The notes: generated from the sequence alone by a model not told the origin. DNA of 64,000 nucleotides from Streptomyces purpureus (GCF_014648195.1 NZ_BMQQ01000021.1:44669-108668), one strand, 5' to 3'. Counted from the stretch's first letter, positions 1 through 8,683 are shown. Program-made: numbers and translations.

Positions 1-1
1 G

Positions 2-325
2 GACGGTCTGCTGCTGGCGATGTCCGAAGGGTTTCCGCGCGACCGCGCCGACCAGCTCGCGGCCGTCGCCTCCGGACTGACCTCGCTCACCGCGGGGGCG
101 TCCCGGATCTTCGAAGGCGGTCCCGTCACCCAGACCGTCGTGGAGATGGAGCGCGGTTTCCTCTTCCTCATGTCCGTTTCGGACGGCTCCTCCCTGGCCG
201 TCCTGGCCCACCCGGAGTGCGACATCGGCCTTGTCGGGTACGAGATGGCGCTGCTGGTCGACCGGGCCGGCAGCGTCCTCACCCCGGACCTGCGGGCCGA
301 GCTCCAGGGAAGCCTGCTCCACTAG
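2..325 (+). CDS. cvnB: CvnB roadblock/LC7 protein, 5' truncated by window edge
   Basis: Only the C-terminal 107 residues are in the window; the reading frame is open from base 2, reading DGLLLAMSEG. It matches, almost residue for residue, the full CvnB at 5056-5478. Roadblock/LC7 proteins in Streptomyces conservons pair with a small Ras-like GTPase (CvnD) and a membrane histidine-kinase-like protein (CvnA), forming a membrane complex likened to eukaryotic G-protein signalling. The matching cvnA should lie just upstream, outside the window. It is followed after 132 bases by cvnC and then cvnD on the same strand. Confidence 0.93.
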   Translation, partial: DGLLLAMSEGFPRDRADQLAAVASGLTSLTAGASRIFEGGPVTQTVVEMERGFLFLMSVSDGSSLAVLAHPECDIGLVGYEMALLVDRAGSVLTPDLRAELQGSLLH

Positions 326-457
326 CCCAACAGCACGTCGGCGGTGCGCCCCTCAGCCCGCCTTCCGCCCCAACTGACCGTAAGGCCGCCCCACATGGCC
401 CCCCACCGGCCCCTCAGACGGCACGAAGACGATCCTGCTGTCACGCCCGGAGGATTA

Positions 458-862
458 ATGACCCCGCCACCCGCCTCTCACGATCCGTACGGCGTCTCCG
501 TAGACGCCTACGGGCATGAAGGCGACCAGCCGCTGGTCCGTCCGTACGCCATGACCGGCGGCCGGACCCGGCCGCGCTACCAGCTCGCCATCGAGGCGCT
601 GGTCAGCACGACCGCCGACCCGGCCCACCTCGGGTCGCTGCTCCCCGAGCACCAGCGGATCTGCCACCTCTGCCGTGAGGTCAAGTCGGTGGCCGAGGTC
701 TCCGCACTGCTGTCGATGCCCCTGGGTGTCGCCCGGATCCTCGTCGCCGACCTGGCCGAGGCGGGCATGGTGGCGATCCACCAGCCGGGCAATGGAGAGG
801 CCGGCGGCACGCCGGATGTGACGCTGCTCGAAAGGGTGCTCAGTGGACTTCGGAAGATCTAG
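458..862 (+). CDS. cvnC: CvnC, DUF742 protein
   Basis: A 134-residue DUF742 protein, third gene of the conservon. The conserved block runs from about residue 26 (LVRPYAMTGGRTRPRYQLAI) to the end and includes a winged-helix-like stretch (EVSALLSMPLGVARILVADL). The start at 458 is chosen because GGAGGA sits at 449-454 just before ATTA-ATG; an upstream in-frame ATG at 344 lacks a ribosome site and would add non-conserved sequence. The N-terminal 25 residues differ completely from the other CvnC here, which has about 85 extra residues. The 3' end overlaps cvnD by 20 bases, implying translational coupling. Confidence 0.92.
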   Translation: MTPPPASHDPYGVSVDAYGHEGDQPLVRPYAMTGGRTRPRYQLAIEALVSTTADPAHLGSLLPEHQRICHLCREVKSVAEVSALLSMPLGVARILVADLAEAGMVAIHQPGNGEAGGTPDVTLLERVLSGLRKI

Positions 863-1424
863 CGGCGGTACCGCCCGGTCGACCACCAGCGCGAAGATCG
901 TGGTGGCGGGTGGCTTCGGCGTGGGCAAGACCACGTTCGTCGGCGCCGTCTCGGAGATCAATCCGCTGCGTACAGAGGCCGTGATGACCTCCGCGTCGGC
1001 GGGCATCGACGACCTGACGCACACCGGTGACAAGACCACCACCACGGTGGCGATGGACTTCGGCCGTATCACTCTGGACCAGGACCTGATCCTGTACCTC
1101 TTCGGTACGCCGGGCCAGGACCGCTTCTGGTTCATGTGGGACGACCTGGTCCGGGGTGCCATCGGCGCTGTCGTGCTGGTCGACACCCGTCGTCTGGCCG
1201 ACTGCTTCCCGGCGGTGGACTACTTCGAGAACTCCGGGCTGCCGTTCGTCATCGCCCTCAACGGATTCGACGGGTACCAGCCCTACGGTCCCGACGAGGT
1301 GCGCGAGGCGCTCCAGATCGGCCCGGACACCCCGATCATCACCACCGACGCCCGTCACCGGGGGGATGCGAAGAGCGCGCTCATCACGCTCGTCGAGCAT
1401 GCCCTGATGGCGCGACTCAAGTAG
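843..1424 (+). CDS. cvnD: CvnD, conservon Ras-like GTP-binding protein
   Basis: A 193-residue small GTPase of the MglA/CvnD type. It shows a P-loop (GGFGVGKTTF, about residues 23-32), a switch/DxxG-type segment (FGTPGQDRFW) and an NGFD base-recognition-like motif (ALNGFDG). The start is the GTG at 843, inside the last codons of cvnC. It differs from the second CvnD (6159-6737) at only about eight positions, including a one-residue difference in a run of threonines. A strong terminator follows at 1581. Expected to cycle GDP/GTP at the membrane with the conservon sensor. Confidence 0.94.
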   Translation: MDFGRSSGGTARSTTSAKIVVAGGFGVGKTTFVGAVSEINPLRTEAVMTSASAGIDDLTHTGDKTTTTVAMDFGRITLDQDLILYLFGTPGQDRFWFMWDDLVRGAIGAVVLVDTRRLADCFPAVDYFENSGLPFVIALNGFDGYQPYGPDEVREALQIGPDTPIITTDARHRGDAKSALITLVEHALMARLK

Positions 1425-1580
1425 TGGCCGGTATACGTCAGTTGTCGTAGTCCGACCAGTTGTAAACAGGGGTGCGCTGTGTGGTTCGACACGGTCCGCC
1501 CCGGTGTTCATAACATTTCGACAGAGAATTGAGCCTGGTCGGACACCCGACGCATCCGAGTCGTATCGCTGCGCTCACAT

Positions 1581-1604
1581 GAGCCCCGCCTTTTGGCGGG
1601 GCTC
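1581..1604 (+). terminator. Terminator after first conservon
   Basis: A perfect 10-bp stem (GAGCCCCGCC / GGCGGGGCTC) with a TTTT loop, followed by GCTCTTTAT. It lies 157 bases past the cvnD stop and separates the two conservons. The rest of the 348-base gap (1425-1772) holds no gene. It also contains an inverted repeat CCGTTCC/GGAACGG at 1651-1657 and 1666-1672, of unknown role, ahead of cvnA. Confidence 0.85.
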
Positions 1605-1686
1605 GCTCTTTATGCCCGTTTTATCTGCGGTCTGGACCACTTGAAATGGCCCGTTCCCGCTGTTTGGAACGGACCCGCTTCACGTG

Positions 1687-1715
1687 CTGCAATTCCCTGA
1701 ACTCCCGAGTAGTAC
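1687..1715 (+). promoter_or_regulatory. Candidate promoter of cvnABCD
   Basis: A CTGCAA hexamer (1687-1692) lies 17 bases before TAGTAC (1710-1715), a plausible vegetative -35/-10 pair between the upstream terminator and the cvnA start at 1773. Predicted transcription would begin near 1722, giving a leader of about 50 bases. The match is imperfect, so this is tentative. Confidence 0.3.
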
Positions 1716-1772
1716 GGCCCTGAACGAAAAACGGCACAACGTAGGTGCCGACGCCGAGAGGTTGTTGGTCGA

Positions 1773-4700
1773 GTGAGGCGAAGCAAGGAAAGCTCCGCGG
1801 AGCAGCAGGCGCGGGGAAACTTCACCCCGCCGCCGCGCGCGGCGGTGTCGCCTGCGGACGCGCCAGGAACGGTCGAGGAAAGCGCCCCCACCGGCAGCTC
1901 CAGCAAGCTGTCCCCGCGTAACTGGCGGGTGCCCACCCGGCTGAACGCGATCCTCCTCATACCCGTGCTCGTCGGCCTCGTCATGGGCGGCTTCCAGGTG
2001 AAGACCGCTGTCGACACCTGGCAGGAGGCCCGGGACGCCGAGAAGACGGCGCTCATCGTGCGCGCCGCCTCGGAGTACGGCGAGGCCCTCCTCAACGAGC
2101 GTGACCTCACCGCCGCACCGCTCCTCACCGCGAGGACCGAGGAGGACCGTAAGACCGACGAGGTCCTCAAGATCTACGCGGCCACCGACGAGGCGAAGAA
2201 GAAGTTCGACGCCGCCGTCCAGGACATGCCCGAGGGGCAGGGCCTGGAGCGCCGTCTGGAGCTCTTCAGGAACGCCAAGCCGACCCTGGAGGACCTGCGC
2301 GAGGTCGCGTACAAGCGCGTGCAGGACCCCACCCAGACCGAGCAGGGCTACGTCGCGGTCCAGCACTACCTGATGGAGTTCTCCAACGAGCTCGGTCTCG
2401 GTACCGGCAACGTCACCAGCTACGGCCGTACGGTCTACGCCATCCAGCTCGCCAAGGCCGCGAACTCGCTGCAGCGCTCGATCGGTATGCACCTGCTGGT
2501 CCGGCCGAGCAAGGACGACGCCGTCTTCGCCCAGCAGTCGGTGGCGTTCAACTCGTACAACTACCTGGAGTCCATCGCTCTGGGCGAGTACCAGTCCGGT
2601 GGCACCGACGCCGATGTCGCGCGGCTCCAGGAGGTCATGAAGGGCAAGGCGGTCGAGGGCGCCAAGAAGCTCGAGGCGGCCGGTCTCAACCCGCCGCGGG
2701 ACGCGCAGGGCAACGTCCTCGCCGGTATGGCCGCCGCGATCGGCCAGGCCAAGGACGCCGACGGGATCAAGGACCTCCGTAAGAAGGACATCACCCCCGA
2801 GACCTGGATGGGCGGCTCCACGGCGAAGTTCGACGGCTACTCCCAGGTCGAGTCGGAGCTCGTCACCAAGGCCGTGGACGAGGCCTCGGACATCGCCGAC
2901 GAGGCCAGGACCGACGCGTTCGTCATCGGCGGCATCGTCGTGATCGCGCTCCTCACCGCCTTCATCCTGGCCGGGATGATGGCGCGCCAGATGAGCCGCT
3001 CCATGCGCCAGCTGCGGACCGCCGCCTTCACCATCGCCGAGCAGCGGCTGCCGATGCTGGTCGACCAGCTCTCGCGCACCGAGCCCGGCCGCGTCGACAC
3101 CCGCGTGAAGGCCATCCCGATCGACACCCAGGACGAGATCGGCGAGGTCGCCCGCGCCTTCGACCAGGTCCACCGTGAGGCCGTCCGGCTCGCCGCCGAG
3201 CAGGCCCTGCTCCGGGGCAACGTCAACGCGATCTTCACCAACCTGTCGCAGCGCAACCAGGCGCTGATCGAGGGCCAGCTGACCCTGATCACCGACCTGG
3301 AGAACAACGAGGCCGACCCGGACCAGCTGGAGAACCTCTTCAAGCTGGACCACCTGGCGACCCGTATGCGCCGCAACGGCGAGAACCTCCTCATCCTCGC
3401 CGGCGAGGAGCCGGGCCGCCGCTGGAACCAGCCGGTGCCGCTGGTGGACGTGTTGCGCGCCGCCTCCTCCGAGGTGGAGTCGTACGAGCGCATCGAGCTG
3501 ACCGGTGTCCCCGAGTCCGAGATCCACGGCCAGGCCGTGACCGACCTCGTGCACCTGCTCGCCGAGCTGCTGGAGAACGCCACGACGTTCTCCTCCCCGC
3601 AGACGAAGGTTCGCGTCACCGCCACCCGGCTGCCCGACGGTCGGGTCATGATCGAGATCCACGACAAGGGCATCGGCCTGACCGCCGAGGACTTCGCGGA
3701 CATCAACCACAAGCTGGCCAACCCGCCGACCGTGGACGCCGCCGTCTCGCAGCGCATGGGCCTGTTCGTGGTCGGCCGGCTCGCCGACCGGCACGGCATC
3801 CGGGTCCAGCTGCGCCCCTCGGGCGAGCAGGCGGGCACGACCTCGCTGGTCATGCTCCCGGACGCGATCACCCACGGTGGTGGTGGCGACCCGCTGCCGG
3901 ACGACGACTTCACCGTCTCGCAGATCATCCCCGAGCAGCAGGCCTTCGAGAGCGCCCCGCTGCGCACCGCCGCCGAACTCGGCTTCGACGACTCGCGCTA
4001 CGAGCAGCAGACCGGCGAGCGCCAGCTCGACCCGGTCGGCCGTTCGCTGATGCGCGGGGAGCGCCGGGCGGCCCTGGAGGAGCGCGCGCAGGGCAGCGAC
4101 CGGCCGCTGTTCAGGGACGAGGTCGAGCAGGACCAGCAGGGTTACGCACCCCAGCAGGACGAGCAGTCCTACGGCCAGGAGTACGCGCAGGGCGAGCGGC
4201 AGCAGGGCTACGATCAGGGCTACCAGCAGCCTGGTTACGACCAGCAGCAGGGCTACGGCGAGCACTCCGGCTACGAGGAGTACTCCGGCGAGGAGTACCG
4301 CGGCGAGGGCTACCGCACGGACGAGTACCGCACCGGTGAGTACCAGACCGGTGACTATGCCTCCGGCAGCTATGCCGAGTCGGCCTATCCGGAATCCACG
4401 TATCCGGCTCAGGAGGCTCAGCAGCCGCAGTACGACGGCTCGTTCGACTCCCAGGCCCAGCAGGGCGAGTGGGCCGGTCAGGACGCCTTCCAGGGCCGCT
4501 ATGAGTCGGATTACCAGCCGGAAGCGGAATCTGCCCCGGGCGCTCCCGCGCACGCTCCGGAGCGCGTAGGCTTCGACCGTCAGGGTCCGGCCCCGAGCAG
4601 CGGTCACGCGCTGACCGACGCCGGTCTGCCGCGCCGCGGCAGCAGCGCGCAGAACCCGCAGGCGCCGCAGCCGCAGTCGCAGCAGCGGGCGCCGCAGGCG

Positions 4701-5054
4701 AAGCCGGTGCAGCAGGCCCAGCCGGGCCGCGAGGACCGGCAGAACGACGCCGACGGCTCCGACGACTGGCGTTCGACGAACGACGAACGCTGGCAGCGGG
4801 CCGAGAAGCTCCGCGAGCCGAAGGCCGGAGGGGTCACCCCCTCCGGGCTGCCGCGACGGGTTCCCAAGGCCAATCTGGTCGAGGGCACGGCGGAGCAGAC
4901 CCCGCAGGGCGGCCCACAGGTCTCCCGCGCCCCTGAGGACGTGCGTGGCAGGTTGAGCAACCTGCGGCGCGGCGTCCAGCAGGGTCGCAGCGCGGGAACG
5001 GACACGAACGGATCGGGCCTCGGCCCGGGTAGTACCTACAACCAGGAGCGTTAG
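1773..5054 (+). CDS. cvnA: CvnA, membrane histidine-kinase-like sensor
   Basis: A 1093-residue membrane sensor. A cytoplasmic N-terminus leads to TM1 (about 58-74), a large extracytoplasmic nitrate-sensor-like helical domain (about 80-380), TM2 (about 383-403), a HAMP linker and a HATPase domain. The HATPase has an N box LLENATTF near 600, a G1 box DKGIGL near 631 and a G2-like RMGLFVVGRLADRHG near 662. No clear H-box phosphoacceptor is visible, as is usual for CvnA proteins. The last 300 residues are low-complexity, rich in Gln, Tyr, Glu and Gly (about 780-920), then basic and Pro/Gln-rich. The start is GTG 1773 after GAGAGG. The stop is two bases before cvnB, so the four genes form one operon. 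Confidence 0.93.
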   Translation: MRRSKESSAEQQARGNFTPPPRAAVSPADAPGTVEESAPTGSSSKLSPRNWRVPTRLNAILLIPVLVGLVMGGFQVKTAVDTWQEARDAEKTALIVRAASEYGEALLNERDLTAAPLLTARTEEDRKTDEVLKIYAATDEAKKKFDAAVQDMPEGQGLERRLELFRNAKPTLEDLREVAYKRVQDPTQTEQGYVAVQHYLMEFSNELGLGTGNVTSYGRTVYAIQLAKAANSLQRSIGMHLLVRPSKDDAVFAQQSVAFNSYNYLESIALGEYQSGGTDADVARLQEVMKGKAVEGAKKLEAAGLNPPRDAQGNVLAGMAAAIGQAKDADGIKDLRKKDITPETWMGGSTAKFDGYSQVESELVTKAVDEASDIADEARTDAFVIGGIVVIALLTAFILAGMMARQMSRSMRQLRTAAFTIAEQRLPMLVDQLSRTEPGRVDTRVKAIPIDTQDEIGEVARAFDQVHREAVRLAAEQALLRGNVNAIFTNLSQRNQALIEGQLTLITDLENNEADPDQLENLFKLDHLATRMRRNGENLLILAGEEPGRRWNQPVPLVDVLRAASSEVESYERIELTGVPESEIHGQAVTDLVHLLAELLENATTFSSPQTKVRVTATRLPDGRVMIEIHDKGIGLTAEDFADINHKLANPPTVDAAVSQRMGLFVVGRLADRHGIRVQLRPSGEQAGTTSLVMLPDAITHGGGGDPLPDDDFTVSQIIPEQQAFESAPLRTAAELGFDDSRYEQQTGERQLDPVGRSLMRGERRAALEERAQGSDRPLFRDEVEQDQQGYAPQQDEQSYGQEYAQGERQQGYDQGYQQPGYDQQQGYGEHSGYEEYSGEEYRGEGYRTDEYRTGEYQTGDYASGSYAESAYPESTYPAQEAQQPQYDGSFDSQAQQGEWAGQDAFQGRYESDYQPEAESAPGAPAHAPERVGFDRQGPAPSSGHALTDAGLPRRGSSAQNPQAPQPQSQQRAPQAKPVQQAQPGREDRQNDADGSDDWRSTNDERWQRAEKLREPKAGGVTPSGLPRRVPKANLVEGTAEQTPQGGPQVSRAPEDVRGRLSNLRRGVQQGRSAGTDTNGSGLGPGSTYNQER

Positions 5055-5055
5055 T

Positions 5056-5478
5056 GTGAGCCCGATGAGCCAGGCGGCGCAGAATCTGAACTGGTTGATC
5101 ACCAACTTCGTGGACAACACCCCTGGGGTGTCCCACACGGTGGTGGTCTCCGCCGACGGACTCCTGCTGGCGATGTCGGAGGGTTTCCCCCGGGACCGCG
5201 CCGACCAGCTTGCGGCCGTCGCCTCCGGACTGACCTCGCTCACCGCGGGGGCGTCCCGGATCTTCGAGGGGGGTGCCGTCAACCAGACCGTGGTCGAGAT
5301 GGAGCGCGGTTTCCTCTTCATCATGTCCATCTCGGACGGTTCTTCGCTGGCCGTGCTCGCGCACCCGGACGCCGACATCGGCCTCGTCGGGTACGAGATG
5401 GCGCTGCTGGTCGACCGGGCCGGCAGCGTCCTCACCCCGGACCTGCGCGCGGAGCTTCAGGGAAGCCTCCTGAACTAG
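5056..5478 (+). CDS. cvnB: CvnB roadblock/LC7 protein
   Basis: A 140-residue roadblock/LC7 protein, complete. It starts at GTG 5056 (MSPMSQAAQNLNWLI), one base after the cvnA stop; the ATG at 5065 is an alternative. The single domain spans residues 10-135 and should act as a scaffold or regulator for the GTPase CvnD at the CvnA complex. It is nearly identical over its last 107 residues to the truncated CvnB at the start of the window. Confidence 0.94.
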   Translation: MSPMSQAAQNLNWLITNFVDNTPGVSHTVVVSADGLLLAMSEGFPRDRADQLAAVASGLTSLTAGASRIFEGGAVNQTVVEMERGFLFIMSISDGSSLAVLAHPDADIGLVGYEMALLVDRAGSVLTPDLRAELQGSLLN

Positions 5479-5590
5479 AAGAACTGTTCTCAACCATCAG
5501 ACAGACAGTGCGTTTCGCGCCATCGCACCATAGGGTGCGGTGGCGCGGCTCCAAGGGACATGGACCGCGACGGCAGTCGGAGGAGGAAAC

Positions 5591-6178
5591 GTGGGAACAC
5601 CCCCGGGCGGACGCCCATATGACGGTTATGACGGGCACCAGCCGCACGGTGACACCGGTCAGAACCGTTTCAACTTTCCCTCCGCACCGAGCAGCAGACA
5701 GGGCCCCGCACAGCCCTATCCGAATGCTCAACAGCCGTACGACCAGCCGCAGGCGCCGCGGATCCAGCCCGCGGCCCCGCGGCGGACCACGGAACCCAAG
5801 GCCCGCTCAGGGGCGGGCGCGGGCTCCGGAACCAGCCACAACCCGCTGGTCCGTCCGTACGCCATGACCGGCGGCCGGACCCGGCCGCGGTACCAGCTCG
5901 CCATCGAGGCACTGGTCAGCACCACGGCCGATCCGGCCCGGCTGCAAGGGCAGTTGCCCGAGCACCAGCGGATCTGCCGGCTGTGCTTCGAGATCAAGTC
6001 GGTCGCCGAGATCTCGGCCCTCCTCTCCATCCCCCTCGGCGTTGCCCGGATCCTCGTCGCCGACCTGGCGGAGGCCGGCCTCGTCGCCATCCACCAGCCC
6101 GGCGGCGACGAGGCCGCCGGCGGCCAGCCAGATGTGACACTGCTCGAAAGGGTGCTCAGTGGACTTCGCAAGCTCTAG
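5591..6178 (+). CDS. cvnC: CvnC, DUF742 protein with long N-terminal tail
   Basis: A 195-residue DUF742 protein. The first 85 residues are a disordered Gly/Pro/Gln-rich tail (MGTPPGGRPYDGYDGHQPHG at the start). The conserved domain begins at LVRPYAMTGG near residue 87 and is almost identical to the other CvnC. The start is GTG 5591 because GGAGGAGG (5579-5586) precedes it by a normal distance; in-frame codons upstream have no ribosome site. The 112-base gap to cvnB holds a small stem CGCACC-ATAG-GGTGCG (5524-5539). The end overlaps cvnD by 20 bases. Confidence 0.92.
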   Translation: MGTPPGGRPYDGYDGHQPHGDTGQNRFNFPSAPSSRQGPAQPYPNAQQPYDQPQAPRIQPAAPRRTTEPKARSGAGAGSGTSHNPLVRPYAMTGGRTRPRYQLAIEALVSTTADPARLQGQLPEHQRICRLCFEIKSVAEISALLSIPLGVARILVADLAEAGLVAIHQPGGDEAAGGQPDVTLLERVLSGLRKL

Positions 6179-6737
6179 CGGCGGTGCTGCCCGCTCAACC
6201 ACCAGCGCGAAGATCGTGGTGGCGGGCGGCTTCGGCGTGGGCAAGACCACGTTCGTCGGCGCCGTCTCGGAGATCAACCCGCTGCGTACCGAAGCCGTGA
6301 TGACCTCCGCGTCGGCGGGCATCGACGACCTCACCCACACCGGCGACAAGACGACGACCGTCGCCATGGACTTCGGCCGTATCACCCTGGACCAGGACCT
6401 GATCCTGTACCTCTTCGGTACGCCGGGCCAGGACCGCTTCTGGTTCATGTGGGACGACCTGGTGCGCGGCGCGATCGGCGCGGTCGTGCTGGTCGACACC
6501 CGCCGGCTCGCCGACTGCTTCCCGGCGGTCGACTACTTCGAGAACTCCGGGCTGCCGTTCGTCATCGCCCTCAACGGCTTCGACGGCCACCAGCCGTACA
6601 CGCCGGACGAGGTGCGCGAGGCGCTCCAGATCGGCCCGGACACCCCGATCATCACCACCGACGCCCGCCACCGCGCGGACGCCAAGAGCGCCCTCATCAC
6701 GCTCGTCGAGCACGCCCTGATGGCCCGCCTGCGCTAG
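6159..6737 (+). CDS. cvnD: CvnD, conservon Ras-like GTP-binding protein
   Basis: A 192-residue small GTPase, second copy in the window. The P-loop GGFGVGKTTF, the FGTPGQDRFW segment and the ALNGFDG motif are the same as in the 843-1424 copy. Only about eight residues differ, mostly at the extreme N-terminus and around GFDGHQPYTPDE. It starts at GTG 6159 inside cvnC. It ends the conservon operon and is followed at once by a strong terminator. Confidence 0.94.
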   Translation: MDFASSSGGAARSTTSAKIVVAGGFGVGKTTFVGAVSEINPLRTEAVMTSASAGIDDLTHTGDKTTTVAMDFGRITLDQDLILYLFGTPGQDRFWFMWDDLVRGAIGAVVLVDTRRLADCFPAVDYFENSGLPFVIALNGFDGHQPYTPDEVREALQIGPDTPIITTDARHRADAKSALITLVEHALMARLR

Positions 6738-6754
6738 CCGTCACGAGCCGCCCC

Positions 6755-6786
6755 GGCCCCGTACACCGCGGAAGGTGTACGGGGCC
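6755..6786 (+). terminator. Terminator of the complete conservon
   Basis: A perfect 13-bp stem (GGCCCCGTACACC at 6755-6767, its complement at 6774-6786) with a 6-base loop and a following TTCT, 18 bases past cvnD. Confidence 0.88.
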
Positions 6787-6823
6787 TTCTGCGTGGCGTC
6801 GCGGCACGTGCCTGGGGACGCGA

Positions 6824-6851
6824 AAGGCCCCCGTCTCGCGACGGGGGCCTT
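6824..6851 (-). terminator. Terminator of accB-accE
   Basis: A perfect 11-bp stem (AAGGCCCCCGT at 6824-6834 with ACGGGGGCCTT at 6841-6851), 18 bases beyond the accE stop on the minus strand. With the preceding hairpin it insulates two convergent operons. Confidence 0.85.
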
Positions 6852-6868
6852 CACGCGTGCGGTGGGCG

Positions 6869-7072
6869 TCAGCCCTGCCAGGAGTGGGCCGAGCGGAAGC
6901 CGTTCTGGCGTTCCAGGCGGCGCCAGCCGGCGGTGGAGCGGCGGCGGTGGGCCGGGGCGTCGGGCTGGGCGGCGGCGCGGGCGAGGAGGACCGCGGTGAT
7001 CGCGGCGAGTTCCTCGGGGTCGGCGTGGCCCTTCTCGACGCGCAGCAGATGCTCGGAGGCGGGTGTGGTCAC
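6869..7072 (-). CDS. accE: Acyl-CoA carboxylase epsilon subunit
   Basis: A 67-residue protein of the small actinobacterial acyl-CoA carboxylase epsilon family. It has an N-terminal helix (LLRVEKGHADPEELAAITAV) and an Arg/Trp-rich C-terminal half (GWRRLERQNGFR) that contacts the beta subunit in characterised homologues. It lies 12 bases after accB on the same strand, with AGGAG before GTG 7072. Epsilon increases activity of the AccA-AccB holoenzyme. The small size and coupling to accB make the call secure. Confidence 0.93.
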   Translation of the reverse strand: MTTPASEHLLRVEKGHADPEELAAITAVLLARAAAQPDAPAHRRRSTAGWRRLERQNGFRSAHSWQG

Positions 7073-7084
7073 AGGGTGCTCCTG

Positions 7085-8671
7085 TTACTGAGGCGGGTTG
7101 CCGTGCTTGCGGGACGGCAGGTCGGCGTGCTTGGTGCGGAGCATCGCGAGGGACTTGATGAGGACCTCGCGGGTCTCGGTGGGGTCGATGACGTCGTCGA
7201 CGAGTCCGCGCTCCGCCGCATAGTAGGGGTGCATCAGCTCGGCCTTGTACTCCTTGACCATGCGGGCCCGCATGGCTTCGGGGTCCTCGGCGTCGGCGAT
7301 CTGCCGGCGGAAGATGACGTTGGCCGCGCCCTCGGCGCCCATGACCGCGATCTCGTTGGTGGGCCAGGCGTAGGTGAGGTCGGCGCCGATGGACTGGGAG
7401 TCCATGACGATGTAGGCGCCGCCGTACGCCTTGCGCAGGATCAGGGAGATACGGGGCACGGTCGCGTTGCAGTAGGCGTACAGCAGCTTTGCGCCGTGCC
7501 GGATGATTCCACCGTGCTCCTGGTCGACGCCGGGCAGGAAGCCGGGTACGTCCAGAAGAGTGATGATCGGGATGTTGAAGGCGTCGCACATCTGCACGAA
7601 CCGGGCGGCCTTCTCGGACGCCTCGATGTCCAGGACACCGGCCAGCGACTGGGGCTGGTTGGCGACGATGCCGACGACCTGGCCGTCGAGCCGGGCCAGC
7701 GCGCAGATGATGTTGCGGGCCCAGCGCTCGTGGATCTCGAGGTAGTCGCCGTCGTCGACGAGCTCCTCGATGACCTTGTGCATGTCGTACGGGCGGTTGC
7801 CGTCGGCCGGGACCAGGTCGAGCAGGACGTCCGAGCGGCGGTCGGCGGCGTCCTCGGAGACGACGACCGGGGGGTTCTCGCGGTTGTTCTGCGGCAGCAT
7901 CGACAGGAGGTAGCGCACCTCCGCGATGCAGGTCTCCTCGTCGTCGTAGGCGAAGTGCGCCACGCCGCTGGTCTCGGCGTGCACGTCGGCGCCGCCCAGG
8001 CCGTTCTGGGAGATCTCCTCGCCGGTGACCGCCTTGACGACGTCCGGGCCGGTGATGAACATCTGCGAGGTCTCACGGACCATGAAGACGAAGTCGGTGA
8101 GCGCCGGGGAGTAGGCGGCGCCGCCCGCGCACGGGCCGAGCATCACCGAGATCTGCGGGATGACACCCGAGGCCCTGGTGTTGCGCTGGAAGATGCCGCC
8201 GTAGCCGGCGAGCGCCGAGACGCCCTCCTGGATACGGGCGCCGGCGCCGTCGTTCAGGGAGACCAGCGGCGCACCGGCCGCGATGGCCATGTCCATGATC
8301 TTGTGGATCTTGGTGGCGTGGGCCTCGCCCAGCGCGCCGCCGAAGATCCGGAAGTCGTGGGCGTAGACGAAGACCGTGCGGCCCTCGACGGTGCCCCAGC
8401 CCGTGATCACACCGTCGGTGTAGGGCTTCTTGGACTCCAGACCGAAGCCGGACGCCCGGTGCCGTCGCAACTGCTCGACCTCACGGAACGAGCCCGGGTC
8501 CACCAGCAGCTCGATACGCTCGCGAGCCGTCAGCTTGCCCTTCGCGTGCTGCGCCTCGGTCGCACGGTCGCTCGGCCCACGCAGGGCCTGCTCACGCAGG
8601 GCGTGCAGCTCCGCCACACGCCCACGGGCGTCACTCGGCTCGCTCGGGATCTTGTCCACCAGATCGGTCAT
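7085..8671 (-). CDS. accB: Acyl-CoA carboxylase beta subunit (carboxyltransferase)
   Basis: A 528-residue carboxyltransferase of the acetyl/propionyl-CoA type that transfers CO2 from biotin to the acyl-CoA, making malonyl- or methylmalonyl-CoA. It has the usual N and C crotonase-like domains. The oxyanion-forming glycines are in GPCAGGAAYSPALTDF and KAYGGAYIVMDSQSIGAD, and the N-domain nucleotide-contact stretch is SLNDGAGARIQEGV. The length is normal for the family. The alpha (biotinylated) subunit is not in the window. A TAGGGT hexamer sits exactly 6 bases before the ATG, so the mRNA may be leaderless. Acetyl versus propionyl preference depends on one active-site residue that I did not assign. 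Confidence 0.95.
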   Translation of the reverse strand: MTDLVDKIPSEPSDARGRVAELHALREQALRGPSDRATEAQHAKGKLTARERIELLVDPGSFREVEQLRRHRASGFGLESKKPYTDGVITGWGTVEGRTVFVYAHDFRIFGGALGEAHATKIHKIMDMAIAAGAPLVSLNDGAGARIQEGVSALAGYGGIFQRNTRASGVIPQISVMLGPCAGGAAYSPALTDFVFMVRETSQMFITGPDVVKAVTGEEISQNGLGGADVHAETSGVAHFAYDDEETCIAEVRYLLSMLPQNNRENPPVVVSEDAADRRSDVLLDLVPADGNRPYDMHKVIEELVDDGDYLEIHERWARNIICALARLDGQVVGIVANQPQSLAGVLDIEASEKAARFVQMCDAFNIPIITLLDVPGFLPGVDQEHGGIIRHGAKLLYAYCNATVPRISLILRKAYGGAYIVMDSQSIGADLTYAWPTNEIAVMGAEGAANVIFRRQIADAEDPEAMRARMVKEYKAELMHPYYAAERGLVDDVIDPTETREVLIKSLAMLRTKHADLPSRKHGNPPQ

Positions 8672-8677
8672 GTACCG

Positions 8678-8683
8678 ACCCTA
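8678..8683 (-). promoter_or_regulatory. Candidate -10 box of accB, possibly leaderless
   Basis: TAGGGT on the minus strand ends 6 bases before the accB ATG (8671), where transcription could start on the A of ATG. No convincing -35 is visible, and the AGGG inside it could instead act as a ribosome site. Confidence 0.35.

Noticed and set aside
4130..4350. Possible tandem repeats or CRISPR-like array in cvnA
   Set aside because: The periodicity is codon-level repetition of Gln/Tyr/Gly in a coding tail, with no fixed repeat and no spacers.
1680..5435. A 1251-codon open frame on the minus strand opposite cvnA
   Set aside because: It is the antisense shadow of cvnA/cvnB, with Leu/Arg/Val-rich sequence lacking any domain; long antisense frames are normal at this GC content.
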